This document shows positions 1 to 7,267 of a DNA stretch of 64,000 nt, in pieces; position 1 is the first letter of the stretch; every line of letters begins with the position of its first letter. The translations under genes and the position numbers were made by a program. The stretch is from Arenimonas sp049195245 (GTDB taxonomy: Bacteria > Pseudomonadota > Gammaproteobacteria > Xanthomonadales > Xanthomonadaceae), in assembly GCF_049195245.1 (NCBI RefSeq), contig NZ_JBMIRR010000028.1, positions 147,250-211,249 on the forward strand, read 5' to 3'. The notes under the pieces are model-generated. The model searched no databases. It was not told the DNA's origin and saw nothing but the letters and a program-made list of their open reading frames with translations.

Positions 1-364
1 CGCGCTCCAGCCGGGCCTGGAATTCGTCGAAGCCCAGGCCCTCGTCGGCGGCCTCCTGGTGCGCCGCCGCGCGCAGGGTTGCCGAGAACACCAGCTGCAC
101 CTCGCGGCCCTCGCTGCGCAGCAGGGCCGCGGCCCGCTTGATGATGGCCAGCACGTGCGCGGCGCTGTGCGAGCTGCCGGCGATCTTGCCGCCCAGGCCC
201 AGCACCCACTCGTTGTCCTTGAACACGATGCCGCCCAGCAGCTTGCCCTGCTCATCGCGCAGTTCGGCATGCGGCGCGCCCAGCTTGTGGGCCGGGATGG
301 GCTTGGGCGCCTTGGCGTCCGCCCGCTTGCGGGCATCGCGCCGGGACTTGGAGTTGATGGACAT
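1..364 (-). CDS. Conserved hypothetical protein, 3' end outside window
   Basis: Leftward reading frame that opens with ATG at 362-364 and is still open at the window edge (121 codons visible). The product starts MSINSKSRRDARKRADAK, a strongly basic N-terminus, followed by a compact domain with a GGIVFKDNEWVLGLGGKIAG stretch and a helix containing HSAAHVLAIIKRAAALL. No catalytic motif is recognised and no signal peptide or membrane segment is visible. It looks like a small cytosolic conserved protein of xanthomonads. Codon use is G+C-rich like the surrounding core genes. Function unknown. Confidence 0.7.
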   Translation of the reverse strand, partial: MSINSKSRRDARKRADAKAPKPIPAHKLGAPHAELRDEQGKLLGGIVFKDNEWVLGLGGKIAGSSHSAAHVLAIIKRAAALLRSEGREVQLVFSATLRAAAHQEAADEGLGFDEFQARLER

Positions 365-452
365 GGCGCGGCATCCGGTTTTCTTCGGGCGACAGTCTAG
401 CCGAGGCCCCGGCCTGGGGCCGGGGCTCCGGTGCCCGAAGGCCGTGCAGCAC

Positions 453-668
453 TCAGCCGGTCGCGCGGCCCCAGCGACCTCGCTGCACCTGGTCTTGGGC
501 CTCGAGCCCGGACCAGACGTAGGTGAGGTCGCGCGAGAACAGGTCCAGCCACCAGCCGCGGTTGCGGAACAGGGCGTAGTGGGTCGACTCGGTGATGATG
601 GACTGCGGACGTCCGGCAACTTCCAGGCAGTGCCCGTCCAGCGGGCCGCCGATCAAACAGGCTTTCAT
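453..668 (-). CDS. Small conserved hypothetical protein (GGPLDG motif)
   Basis: A 71-aa protein starting MKACLIGGPLDGHCLEV. A strong ribosome binding site, AGGAGGGG, lies just upstream of the ATG on the minus strand, which supports translation. The N-terminal GGPxDG pattern is seen in many short uncharacterised proteins, often described as phage- or plasmid-associated; the remainder has aromatic-rich strands (HYALFRNRGWWLDLF). No membrane segment or signal peptide. It stands alone between the gene at the window edge and the DUF3703 gene, both in the same direction, with 128 bp to the latter. Function unknown. Confidence 0.6.
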   Translation of the reverse strand: MKACLIGGPLDGHCLEVAGRPQSIITESTHYALFRNRGWWLDLFSRDLTYVWSGLEAQDQVQRGRWGRATG

Positions 669-796
669 AGGACTCCCCTCCTATCGGGCGCGGGGGCGCC
701 CGGAGTCGAATCTATGCCTGCGTCACCAAACTGCAAACCACCGCACGCGGGAACTGCGACGTGGGTCGCATTTGGGCGCCGCATTGACGCACGCCT

Positions 797-1141
797 TCAT
801 TCGATGGGTTGGCCAAGCAGCGCGCGAAGGTCGGGCGGCACGTCCATCGGCAGCGTCGGGCTGACGTTGGCGCCACCGGTGTTGCCGACCGGCACCCAGA
901 TGCGCGAGAAGACTGCGGCGGCGGCGATGCGCAGCAGCTGTCCGCGGATTTCCCGGCGGTCGCGCCGCTGCCAGCCGACGCGCAGCATGCCCAGGTGGCT
1001 CTTGACGTGCCGCCAGGTGCGCCGCTGGCCGAGGATGTGCGCGCGCTCGAGGTGATGGAAGGCGCGATCGAAGTGGCCGGCGCGGCGTGCCGCTTCGGCA
1101 AGGCGCCATTCCGCGTCGAAGGCCTGGGCGAGTCTGTCCAT
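797..1141 (-). CDS. DUF3703 family protein
   Basis: A 114-aa protein matching the DUF3703 pattern from memory: an N-terminal helical part with FHHLERAHILGQ, then HVKSHLGMLRVGWQRRDRRE, then the conserved FSRIWVPVGNTGG segment near residues 78-91. The role of the family is not known. The gene is divergent from a MerR-family regulator, and the intergenic region carries a MerR-type promoter pointing at this gene (1201-1231), so it is probably induced by the metal or thiol stress that the regulator senses. Several His residues in the N-terminal half could bind metal, but that is inference. Length is normal for the family. Confidence 0.85.
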   Translation of the reverse strand: MDRLAQAFDAEWRLAEAARRAGHFDRAFHHLERAHILGQRRTWRHVKSHLGMLRVGWQRRDRREIRGQLLRIAAAAVFSRIWVPVGNTGGANVSPTLPMDVPPDLRALLGQPIE

Positions 1142-1200
1142 GTCGTGGTTCCGTCGTGTGCAGGCGATACCGCCATCGCCAAGGGTCCGCAGCGGGGGTT

Positions 1201-1231
1201 ACCCTAAAGCCCGTAGTCGCTACAGGGTCAA
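1201..1231 (-). promoter_or_regulatory. MerR-type promoter/operator with 19-bp spacer, reading toward DUF3703
   Basis: On the minus strand the -35 hexamer TTGACC (1226-1231) and -10 hexamer TAGGGT (1201-1206) are separated by 19 bp (1207-1225), the over-long spacing typical of promoters untwisted by MerR-family activators. The spacer holds the near-perfect dyad CCCTGTAG-CGA-CTACGGGC, as in PbrR/CadR/ZntR-type operators. The promoter points to the DUF3703 gene; the regulator lies on the other side. Confidence 0.8.
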
Positions 1232-1249
1232 GCCCCGGGAGAGACCATC

Positions 1250-1690
1250 GTGAAGATCGGCGAAGTCGCCACCGCCAGCGGCTGTCATCTCGAGACGATC
1301 CGGTACTACGAGCGCATCGGTTTGCTGCCCGCGCCCGCGCGGACGGCCAGCGGATACCGGGCTTACTCGACGCAGGATGTGCAGCGCGTGCGCTTCATCA
1401 CCCGGGGCCGCGATCTCGGTTTCAGCCTGGACGAAATCCGCAGCCTGCTGAGGCTGACCGAAGATCCGGACCTGTCGTGCGAAAAGGCGGACGAACTGGC
1501 GCGACAACATCTCACCGGCATCCGGCAACGGATTGACGAGCTGCGGCGGATGGAACGAGAGCTGTTGAGTACCGTGCAGGCCTGCGCCGGAGGCCGGCGG
1601 GCTGCATGCTCGATCCTGGAGGCGTTGCAGGCGCCAGCTTCGTTCAGCTCACGTCCGCGGCGGCGGATGATTGCCCGCAGTCTTGCTTGA
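1250..1690 (+). CDS. MerR family transcriptional regulator, heavy-metal-responsive type
   Basis: A 146-aa protein with GTG start. Residues 1-70 form the MerR winged-helix domain (MKIGEVATASGC, ETIRYYERIGLLP, SGYRAYSTQDVQRVRFI); residues 80-115 form the dimerisation coiled coil. A Cys near residue 80 (DLSCEKADELA) sits where ZntR/PbrR/CadR have their metal-binding Cys at the start of the dimerisation helix. Two more Cys (QACAGGRRAACSILEAL) form the C-terminal metal loop. This is the pattern of Zn/Cd/Pb-type regulators rather than SoxR, though the exact metal cannot be told. It is divergent from the DUF3703 gene and should act on the 19-bp-spacer promoter between them. The C-terminal tail SSRPRRRMIARSLA is unusually basic. 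Confidence 0.9.
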   Translation: MKIGEVATASGCHLETIRYYERIGLLPAPARTASGYRAYSTQDVQRVRFITRGRDLGFSLDEIRSLLRLTEDPDLSCEKADELARQHLTGIRQRIDELRRMERELLSTVQACAGGRRAACSILEALQAPASFSSRPRRRMIARSLA

Positions 1691-1719
1691 ACCGCAATGC
1701 GATCGCGATTGCATTGGTC

Positions 1720-1761
1720 AAAAAGCAGCACGCCCCGACTGGCACAGAGCTAGGCGGGGCG
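1720..1761 (-). terminator. Rho-independent terminator, probably the original tRNA-Phe terminator
   Basis: Read leftward, the stem CGCCCCG (1755-1761 with 1731-1737) is followed by a T-run (1720-1724). No leftward gene lies between this hairpin and the island boundary at 1773. The displaced tRNA-Phe 3' end (1773-1822) directly precedes it, so it fits as the terminator of tRNA-Phe before island insertion. It could also serve the rightward MerR gene as a hairpin, but the T-run is on the other side. Confidence 0.6.
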
Positions 1762-1772
1762 CGGCTTGGAAT

Positions 1773-1822
1773 ATGGTGGCCGAGGACGGAATTGAACCGC
1801 CGACACGGGGATTTTCAATCCC
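1773..1822. repeat. Direct repeat, displaced tRNA-Phe 3' end (island attachment site, integrase end)
   Basis: These 50 bases are identical to 9928-9977. They correspond to the CCA end, acceptor strand, T arm, variable loop and part of the anticodon arm of tRNA-Phe. Identity stops at 1822/9977, inside the anticodon stem. The rest of the tRNA is missing here, so this is an att remnant and not a gene. Confidence 0.92.
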
Positions 1823-1960
1823 TGCGGTTGGAGTTCCGAAAGATGCCGGAAAGTGTCCGGGTGAGTGTTTAAACGCGGTTTTTGCCTGAATTCGCGTCTT
1901 GCATCGTTCCAGAATGTCCCCTACAGTCCCTGATAATTCAGGGACTGAGCAGGGACGGCA

Positions 1961-3295
1961 ATGGCGATCACTGTCCGAGCGCTTGAAACCTTGGCCCCAG
2001 GCCGCTGGCTCAGCGAGGCAGGCAATCGGAATGAGGGCGCCCTGCGGGCAAAGGGCGGTCCGCATGGGGCGCGCTTCTACTTCCGCTACCGGAACTCAGG
2101 CGGCACCTACGACGATCTGCCGCTCGGGAAGTTCGATGCCAAGGGGCGGGATGGCATGACTCTCGTAGCAGCTCGGGCGCGTTCAGGCGAGCTGGTCCGA
2201 CGCTATCGGGCGGGAGAGTCGGACCTCCGGCTGGCGATTGAAACCGAACGGCGCGAGGGCGAACGCGAGCTGGCTGCGAAAGTGAAGGCGCTGGCGGAGT
2301 CCGAGGCCCGCCGTGCCGCGTGCCTGGGGGTCCTCCTGGGGGCCTACGTGAAGCAGTTGGAGCGGGACGGCAAAGCGAGCGCCGGCGCCGTCCTGAGGGC
2401 TTTGGAACGGCACGTACGCGATCCTTGGCCCAAGCTCTGGGCGACCCCGGCCGATGACGTCGCCATGGACGACCTGCTGGCCGTCATTGCCCGTGTATCT
2501 GATGCGGGCAAGCTCACTGAGGCCCGCAAACTGCGGGCGTACCTACTCGCTGCGTACAAGGCGGCCGTCCGGGCCAGGCAGGATGCTCGCGGCCACCCAG
2601 CACTTCGTGAGCTGCGGATCTCGTCCAATCCCGCGCGGGACCTGGCCGCGATTGACGGGGGCGCGGGGGCGCGGGAGCGCGCGTTGTCTCTGGCTGAGCT
2701 GCGGGCCTACTGGCGGCGGGTTAATGAGCTGCCTGATCCTGCGGGCGCATTGCTGCGGTTCCATCTCGTGACGGGAGCGCAGCGCGTCGAGCAATTGGCG
2801 AGGCTGCAGGTTGCGGACATCGATTTGGATGGAGGCACCATGCGACTTCGTGATGGCAAGGGTCGTCGCAAGTCTCCCCGCCTACATGACGTGCCGCTAC
2901 TGCCTGAGGCGCTTGCCTCTATTCGGGCCATGGCGCCCCAGCGCACGGGGGCGTTCGTCTTCACGGTAACTGCGGGGAGGAGCGGGGCGGCCTATTCAAC
3001 AGTCCTTCACCGCGTCCGCGAAATCGTGGCGGCCATGGGCGAGGCGGGGGAGTTGGAGAAAGGCGCCTTCACGGTGGGCGATCTGCGCCGGACCGTGGAG
3101 ACTCGACTTGCCGCAGAAGGGGTAAGTACGGAGATCCGTGCGCAGCTGCAGTCGCACGGGCTCGGCGGTGTCCAGGCGCGCCACTACGACCGGCATGACT
3201 ATCTGGTCGAAAAGAAGAGTGCGTTGAAAACGCTTCTGCGGCTCATGGAGGGCAACGCCGCCACGGTCACGCCAATCCGGAAGCGTCGGACTTGA
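1961..3295 (+). CDS. Tyrosine-type site-specific integrase
   Basis: A 444-aa integrase expected to recombine the island with the 3' end of tRNA-Phe. The N-terminal part (residues 1-90) holds a DUF4102-like arm-binding fold (ARFYFRYRNSGGTYDDLPLG); a helical core-binding domain follows (about 110-230). The catalytic domain has the first Arg at 275 in TGAQRVEQLARL, the second in DLRRTVETRLA, the SHG motif in LQSHGLGGVQ, and the nucleophile Tyr at 409 in ARHYDRH. The box II position usually filled by His is Gly here (VGDLRRT), which seems to be a subfamily feature. It starts 138 bp inside the left repeat and is followed closely by the next gene, so the two may be cotranscribed. Confidence 0.93.
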   Translation: MAITVRALETLAPGRWLSEAGNRNEGALRAKGGPHGARFYFRYRNSGGTYDDLPLGKFDAKGRDGMTLVAARARSGELVRRYRAGESDLRLAIETERREGERELAAKVKALAESEARRAACLGVLLGAYVKQLERDGKASAGAVLRALERHVRDPWPKLWATPADDVAMDDLLAVIARVSDAGKLTEARKLRAYLLAAYKAAVRARQDARGHPALRELRISSNPARDLAAIDGGAGARERALSLAELRAYWRRVNELPDPAGALLRFHLVTGAQRVEQLARLQVADIDLDGGTMRLRDGKGRRKSPRLHDVPLLPEALASIRAMAPQRTGAFVFTVTAGRSGAAYSTVLHRVREIVAAMGEAGELEKGAFTVGDLRRTVETRLAAEGVSTEIRAQLQSHGLGGVQARHYDRHDYLVEKKSALKTLLRLMEGNAATVTPIRKRRT

Positions 3296-3305
3296 GGGGA
3301 GCGAG

Positions 3306-3887
3306 ATGGCCAAGAAGGATACAGCAGCCAAAATTGACCCGGCCTTGCGCCGCGCTGCATTGACAGCCCTTGACGCTGGCATCGAAGAAGCCAACCGGCG
3401 TGCAAAGGGCGAATTCGATGGCTTGCTCGGATCGTTGGATCCCGGGGGCTCTCGGCTCCTTAGCGATATCGTGGACGAGCTGCGAAGCGTGCTGCTGGAT
3501 AAGTACACCGACGAGGAGGCTAGGGCACTGATCGCAGAGTTTGAGCCTCGCCTGGGCTATCGGAACATGCCAGTGGTTCCGGATGACGTCGATCTGGCCT
3601 TGCGACTCCTGAACCTGGTGGCGAGCGCCCTTCGTTGTGAGCCAGGACGCCGGCAGGAGTTATTCCTGGGGCCGCGCGACGCGCGTCGCCAGCAAGGTAC
3701 ACGTAAGCCGCGACGTCCGGAAGTGAACGAATGGATTGAGCGTCAGCTTCGTCGCGAGCCGGGCGCTAAGTCTCCGGAATTATGGTCGCGCAGACCGGAT
3801 TGGATGGAAGATCAGGTCGGCTACGAGCGCTTCTCCGATCGCGTTACCGACGTCCGGAAGATGCTGAAAACGGGCGCTAGTAAATAG
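3306..3887 (+). CDS. Island hypothetical protein, 193 aa
   Basis: Begins 10 bp after the integrase stop with ATG preceded by GGGGAGCGAG, so it is probably cotranslated or cotranscribed with the integrase. The protein is soluble and mostly helical. Residues 1-60 are charged; residues 120-140 are very basic (RRQQGTRKPRRPEV) and the C-terminus ends in a predicted helix pair (FSDRVTDVRKMLKTGAS) that resembles a recognition helix. A DNA-binding accessory role such as excision or control of the element is plausible but unproven. I do not recognise a named family. Confidence 0.7.
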   Translation: MAKKDTAAKIDPALRRAALTALDAGIEEANRRAKGEFDGLLGSLDPGGSRLLSDIVDELRSVLLDKYTDEEARALIAEFEPRLGYRNMPVVPDDVDLALRLLNLVASALRCEPGRRQELFLGPRDARRQQGTRKPRRPEVNEWIERQLRREPGAKSPELWSRRPDWMEDQVGYERFSDRVTDVRKMLKTGASK

Positions 3888-3951
3888 CGACCGAATTGGG
3901 GCAGAGAGTTCACCGGCGCCCGCTCTGTTCCCGGGCGTCCACGGAGAAACC

Positions 3952-4179
3952 ATGTCCCGCACCGCCACTCCCCTTGAAACCCAGTTGCTGCGCCTCCCGA
4001 CAATGATTCGGCGGACTGGCCTCAGCCGCTCCTCCATCTACCGTCGGGTCGCCGCCGGCACGTTTCCCTCGCCCGTCAAGATCGGGGAGCGCTCCTGCGC
4101 CTGGGCAAGCCACGAGGTTGATGCCTGGATCGCCGCGACGATCGCCCTACGTGACGGTGGCGGCCGTGTCGCCCGCTGA
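3952..4179 (+). CDS. AlpA-family DNA-binding regulator / excisionase-like
   Basis: A 75-aa protein with the AlpA winged-helix pattern: LLRLPTMIRRTGLSRSSIYR, then GTFPSPVKIGERSCAWAS, then EVDAWIAATIALRD. AlpA-like proteins of P4-type satellites and CP4 islands activate integrase or act as recombination directionality factors. Its place between the integrase and the winged-helix gene is typical of such elements. The 3' end overlaps the start of the next reading frame, suggesting translational coupling. Confidence 0.9.
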   Translation: MSRTATPLETQLLRLPTMIRRTGLSRSSIYRRVAAGTFPSPVKIGERSCAWASHEVDAWIAATIALRDGGGRVAR

Positions 4180-4654
4180 CGGTCTTCACCCGCAGGCCAG
4201 CATCAGGAAGGCGGTCAAACGGCGTCAGAAAGCCAAAGGGAGGCGGTCCTCGGGGACATACTTCCTCATTCCTACCGTGGTCCTGGATTCGCCGGCCTTC
4301 TGCTCGTTGAGCACGAAGAGCAAGGCGCTTCTATTGGACATGGGGGCACAGATACGTGGGCGCCACAGCAACGGGGATATATCCGCAACCTACAACTTGT
4401 TGCTGAAACGGGGGTGGAACTCCAAGGAGACCATCGCCAACGCGCTCGCCGAACTTCTGGAAAAGGGGCTCATCGAAAAGACCCGGCAGGGCTTTCTCCG
4501 GCGCTGCAGCTTATTCGCCTTCACCTGGTGGGGCATCGAAGACCCCAGCGGGAAGCTCGACGTATCGCCAAACCCGGTCCCTTCGGACCTCTGGAAGCAC
4601 TACAAAAAGAACGCCGCGCCCACCCCGAGTAGCGGGGCAAAGCCAGACCGGTAG
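4121..4654 (+). CDS. Winged-helix protein, possible island replication or regulatory protein
   Basis: Up to 177 aa. The ATG at 4121 follows a GAGG with a very short spacing and lies inside the alpA-like gene in another frame; GTG codons at 4151 and 4166 are alternative starts, so the first 10-20 residues are uncertain. The conserved part, about residues 45-140, has a winged-helix layout: LIPTVVLDSPAFCSLSTKSK, ISATYNLLLKRGWNSKETI, ALAELLEKGLIEKTRQG, then LFAFTWWGIEDP. Such proteins in Xanthomonas and Pseudomonas islands are often labelled replication proteins. The GGGGCAAA repeats at its 3' end (4634-4701) could be its binding sites. No primase or helicase motif is present. Confidence 0.7.
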   Translation: MPGSPRRSPYVTVAAVSPADGLHPQASIRKAVKRRQKAKGRRSSGTYFLIPTVVLDSPAFCSLSTKSKALLLDMGAQIRGRHSNGDISATYNLLLKRGWNSKETIANALAELLEKGLIEKTRQGFLRRCSLFAFTWWGIEDPSGKLDVSPNPVPSDLWKHYKKNAAPTPSSGAKPDR

Positions 4655-4701
4655 TCGGGGCAAATCACAATCCGCAACAATTCTTACGGTAGTTTTGCCC
4701 C
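4634..4701. repeat. Three GGGGCAAA motifs (two direct, one inverted), possible iterons
   Basis: GGGGCAAA occurs at 4634-4641 and 4657-4664 (23 bp apart, about two helical turns), and its complement TTTGCCCC at 4694-4701. The last two can pair as a hairpin with an A+T-rich loop. The cluster overlaps the end of the winged-helix gene, the kind of place where small elements keep replication or operator sites. It could alternatively act as a terminator-like hairpin, although no T-run follows. Confidence 0.35.
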
Positions 4702-5101
4702 TGCCAGCGGGTCATAACGACATTTCCATGGGCCTATTTGGCCCGATAGTCGTACTCCTTCTCAGTAGCTCCATGTGCGTAGCACGGTGAAGGGCCGTAC
4801 CTGGGAGAGCTGGGTCGAGCAGCCGGCCACAACTCGGGCCTAATCAGATCAGAGAACTGGCAGCAATACGCGCACGCGCGTGCGCGCGAAGCGGCTAGTC
4901 CGCCAAATTTCGCCAGCCGCCGACGTGGTTAGACTTGCGTGGGCACACCTTTCTCCGCACGCATCGCGCGCGCGCGCGAGGCAGGAAGTGCAACGGCGTC
5001 CCAGTAATACTCTCACGACTTTTCCATCCGCTCGCGAAGCATTGCTACCAACGCCGCTAAGTCAGTCCGGCGTGCATGGGAGACAGCTTGGCTGCGGCTC
5101 G
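4655..5101. other. Island intergenic region without a convincing gene
   Basis: About 450 bp between the winged-helix gene and the small frame at 5102. It contains the inverted GGGGCAAA arm, an alternating CG-rich palindromic patch (about 4868-4888) and a pure (CG)n run near 4966-4979. A frame continues upstream of 5102 through this region, but it is low-complexity and Arg/Ser-rich, without a clear start. It may be the element's origin or control region; nothing more definite is visible. Confidence 0.4.
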
Positions 5102-5386
5102 ATGTTTGACTTTGCGGCCGTTGACTTCGCGGCCCTGCTTGGATCTCAAGCGCATCCCGAAGTGGAGCGTCTAGAAGGCCGTAGTTGGGGTATGTTTCGG
5201 ATCGAGTTCGACGCCCCGGAACGTAGGCTCGCGTTCTCCTGTGCTATGAGGGCGATGTGGGTCGCTGTGCACCAACTGACCAGCGACTACGCGGGTGTCG
5301 CTTTCCATCAGCTTGTGCAAAAGTCCGCTGCGAAATCACCAGCAGAACCGGCCGTTACCGCTCAGCTCCCGAACTACCTTCCATGA
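5102..5386 (+). CDS. Possible small island protein, 94 aa
   Basis: ATG-started frame with product beginning MFDFAAVDFAALLGSQ and a plausible mixed alpha/beta centre (WGMFRIEFDAPERRLAF). An in-frame GTG at 5072 is an alternative start; no strong ribosome binding site is seen. The 3' end overlaps the end of the convergent membrane-protein gene by 13 bp. No family is recognised, and it could be a chance frame. Low confidence. Confidence 0.35.
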   Translation: MFDFAAVDFAALLGSQAHPEVERLEGRSWGMFRIEFDAPERRLAFSCAMRAMWVAVHQLTSDYAGVAFHQLVQKSAAKSPAEPAVTAQLPNYLP

Positions 5387-6705
5387 CCGTAGTCACGAAT
5401 CGCGGCGACAAAGTCGGTTAAGGCCTCGTCAGCTGGCTCTACCGTCAGCGTGAGAGCTAGAAATCCGGCAAGTACAAAAACACTCGTGGGCCAAGACTCG
5501 AATGGCAGAGATACCACAGCTGCTGTCAGGCAGAGGTGGTAGCCCCACTTCAATGAGCGCAGCCAGAAATCCGGAACTTGCTTCGCCCAGGGATCGACCG
5601 GTGCGCCCACAGGCGAAGTCTGAGCGGGCTTGGATGCATTTGCGCTCGACGGGGGTTGGCTAGGGCGAGCGGGTTGTCCGGGACTCGGGACGTCCGAAAT
5701 AGCCACTAGTTGCTCGCCCGTCAACACGTGTGTCGGCTTCAACATTCCCTCGCTGATGAGTGCCTCCAAGAAGTCGTCATCCTCTCGGGAAGATCCCTCA
5801 GCAGCAAAGTGGTCAAGGTAGAAGCGCAGCTTGAATCGCTGAACAGACGCGATCCCGGTAAGCGGTAAGAGCACCTCGAAATCATTCACAGAAATGAGCG
5901 AACCGTCGCTCGAAAAAATCTCGGCGTACGCGTCCTCATACGAAGTTGTGAGTCGAAGATTTCCCTTGCGCGTACGATACCCGGAAGCGATTGGCCAGAT
6001 CCTAAGCCAGTCGGATTCATCGCCCGTCGGATCAAACTCGCTTGGGAAGCCGACGTAGACCTTGCCGGTGTTTAGCGTGATCAACAAGGACGACTTACGT
6101 GCCAATGCATCGACCGCGGCCTCTTCAATTTCGTTGAAATTCTTGCGTCCTGCGAGGAATCGAAGGCGAGCGTTCCGGAAAAAAGGAGCGTTCAGTAGCA
6201 GCGGCAACACGAACGCCAAGAACGCAGACCAGAGCCCCACGCCAAGTGCGGTCTGATACGAGCGTTCAGGCGCCGACTTATCGCCGTCCGGACGTACAGG
6301 GTGGGCCGTCGCAACCGCAGTAGCTGCCGGACTGGGCTCGGAGGAGCTGAAAATAACGTTGCCATGCACCACAAGCGAGGCGGTCTCTGCCGGTTGGGGT
6401 CGTGCCGGGGAGTTGTCTTGTCCTTCCTGGGCGCCCTTGCCGCCTTGGCTTGCCGCCTTGTCGTCATCGGAAGCCTTGGGTGCCAACTGGGCCAACGAAT
6501 GCATTGCCGACTCGTAGCCGTCGTGTTTCAACGCGGCCGCGTGAAGGAAGATTGCCAGAAAGCCTACATAACCGGCCATGAGCGCCGCCCCGAAATACTG
6601 GGGGTGGCCCTCTGCCCGCATCGCAGACGATCGGGTGGGTAGGAAAAGGCGGTAAACATTCCAGCCGCAGGCCAAAACAAACAGACCGATCGCAACAAAA
6701 CTCAC
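5374..6705 (-). CDS. Multi-pass membrane protein with cytosolic domain, unknown family
   Basis: A 443-aa protein with GTG start, 3 bp after the stop of the upstream 110-aa gene, so the pair is translationally coupled. Probable membrane segments lie at residues 1-22, 38-58, 152-172 and 388-424 (one hairpin or two helices). Between TM2 and TM3 is a long Ala/Ser/Pro/Gln-rich, disordered stretch (70-150). After TM3 comes a soluble domain (180-330) with SSLLITLNTGKVYVGFPSEF and FEVLLPLTGI, reminiscent of small beta-barrel domains in membrane proteins such as DUF6338, though I cannot confirm that. A second Pro/Ser-rich linker (335-370) precedes the C-terminal membrane segments. A membrane effector or sensor role is possible, but this is inference from context. 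Confidence 0.72.
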   Translation of the reverse strand: MSFVAIGLFVLACGWNVYRLFLPTRSSAMRAEGHPQYFGAALMAGYVGFLAIFLHAAALKHDGYESAMHSLAQLAPKASDDDKAASQGGKGAQEGQDNSPARPQPAETASLVVHGNVIFSSSEPSPAATAVATAHPVRPDGDKSAPERSYQTALGVGLWSAFLAFVLPLLLNAPFFRNARLRFLAGRKNFNEIEEAAVDALARKSSLLITLNTGKVYVGFPSEFDPTGDESDWLRIWPIASGYRTRKGNLRLTTSYEDAYAEIFSSDGSLISVNDFEVLLPLTGIASVQRFKLRFYLDHFAAEGSSREDDDFLEALISEGMLKPTHVLTGEQLVAISDVPSPGQPARPSQPPSSANASKPAQTSPVGAPVDPWAKQVPDFWLRSLKWGYHLCLTAAVVSLPFESWPTSVFVLAGFLALTLTVEPADEALTDFVAAIRDYGHGR

Positions 6706-6708
6706 GGG

Positions 6709-7041
6709 CTAGCCAGCGGGCTGCCGGCGCGGCTTCACTCTTGCGGCCCGCATAGACCTCAATACGCGCCCCAAGTCTCGTGCCGCGCTTATCTCGCTGG
6801 TCAATTGACCAGACTTGAAAACAGCATCTTTGTCTGTGACCAAGCGGCCCCGCATGTCTAGCGACACGAGTTTCGCAATCTGCCAGACCTTGGACTTGGC
6901 TTTGGGTGGGGCGGGGTCGTTCATTTCACGAGTATTGCACAGGATTGTGCCGTGAACATCAATGGTGGCGTAACGACCCGGGCGGCCCTCTGACGCAGTT
7001 GGGACGCCGTCAAATTTGCTCGCCTTGGAGGAGGCTTTCAA
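6709..7041 (-). CDS. Small island protein upstream of the membrane protein
   Basis: A frame of 110 codons opening with TTG at 7039-7041; no clear ribosome binding site is seen there. A later start at the internal Met of REMNDPAPPKAKSK would give about 71 aa. The product is basic, especially in its C-terminal half (RVLRSMRAARVKPRRQPAG), with no membrane segment. The stop at 6709-6711 lies 3 bp before the membrane-protein start, which supports a two-gene operon. Function unknown; it could bind nucleic acid or act as regulator or antitoxin of its partner, but no motif proves that. Confidence 0.55.
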   Translation of the reverse strand: MKASSKASKFDGVPTASEGRPGRYATIDVHGTILCNTREMNDPAPPKAKSKVWQIAKLVSLDMRGRLVTDKDAVFKSGQLTSEISAARDLGRVLRSMRAARVKPRRQPAG

Positions 7042-7267
7042 TCTTGGGGCGGCCTATGCCGGGTCGGCGGTCCGGAATGCCGGCCCTCGCTCGGAGTGAG
7101 GCCTCCGGCGTCACCCGGCCCTCACGCGCCAGGGCTGCCATCCCAAGAGGAGCTGTTTAGGGATGGCTGGAGCAGCAAGGGCAACAGTCGAGTGCGAGAG
7201 GTCCTGCCCGAGGTCCGTAGCCTGCGCCGGCCTAGCGTTCTAGGAGAGTGGATCCCTAATTGGAGGC
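7042..7267. other. Gap between the two leftward cargo pairs
   Basis: These 226 bp separate the caspase gene stop (7268) from the small-protein start (7041). They hold no convincing frame, and no classical terminator follows the caspase gene. The inverted octamers TTAGGGAT (7157-7164) and ATCCCTAA (7252-7259) flank part of the gap. The four cargo genes could be one long transcript or two units. Confidence 0.35.

Noticed and set aside
1773..1848. Second tRNA-Phe gene
   Set aside because: Only the 3' 50 bases match; the D arm and acceptor 5' strand are missing, so it is the displaced att copy.
1961..3295. Inactive integrase because of the missing box II His
   Set aside because: Gly replaces His in VGDLRRT, but both Arg residues, the SHG motif and the Tyr are present and the change appears usual for this subfamily as I recall it.
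4960..4985. (CG)n run as a functional Z-DNA element
   Set aside because: A short simple repeat in a high-G+C genome; nothing else supports a function.
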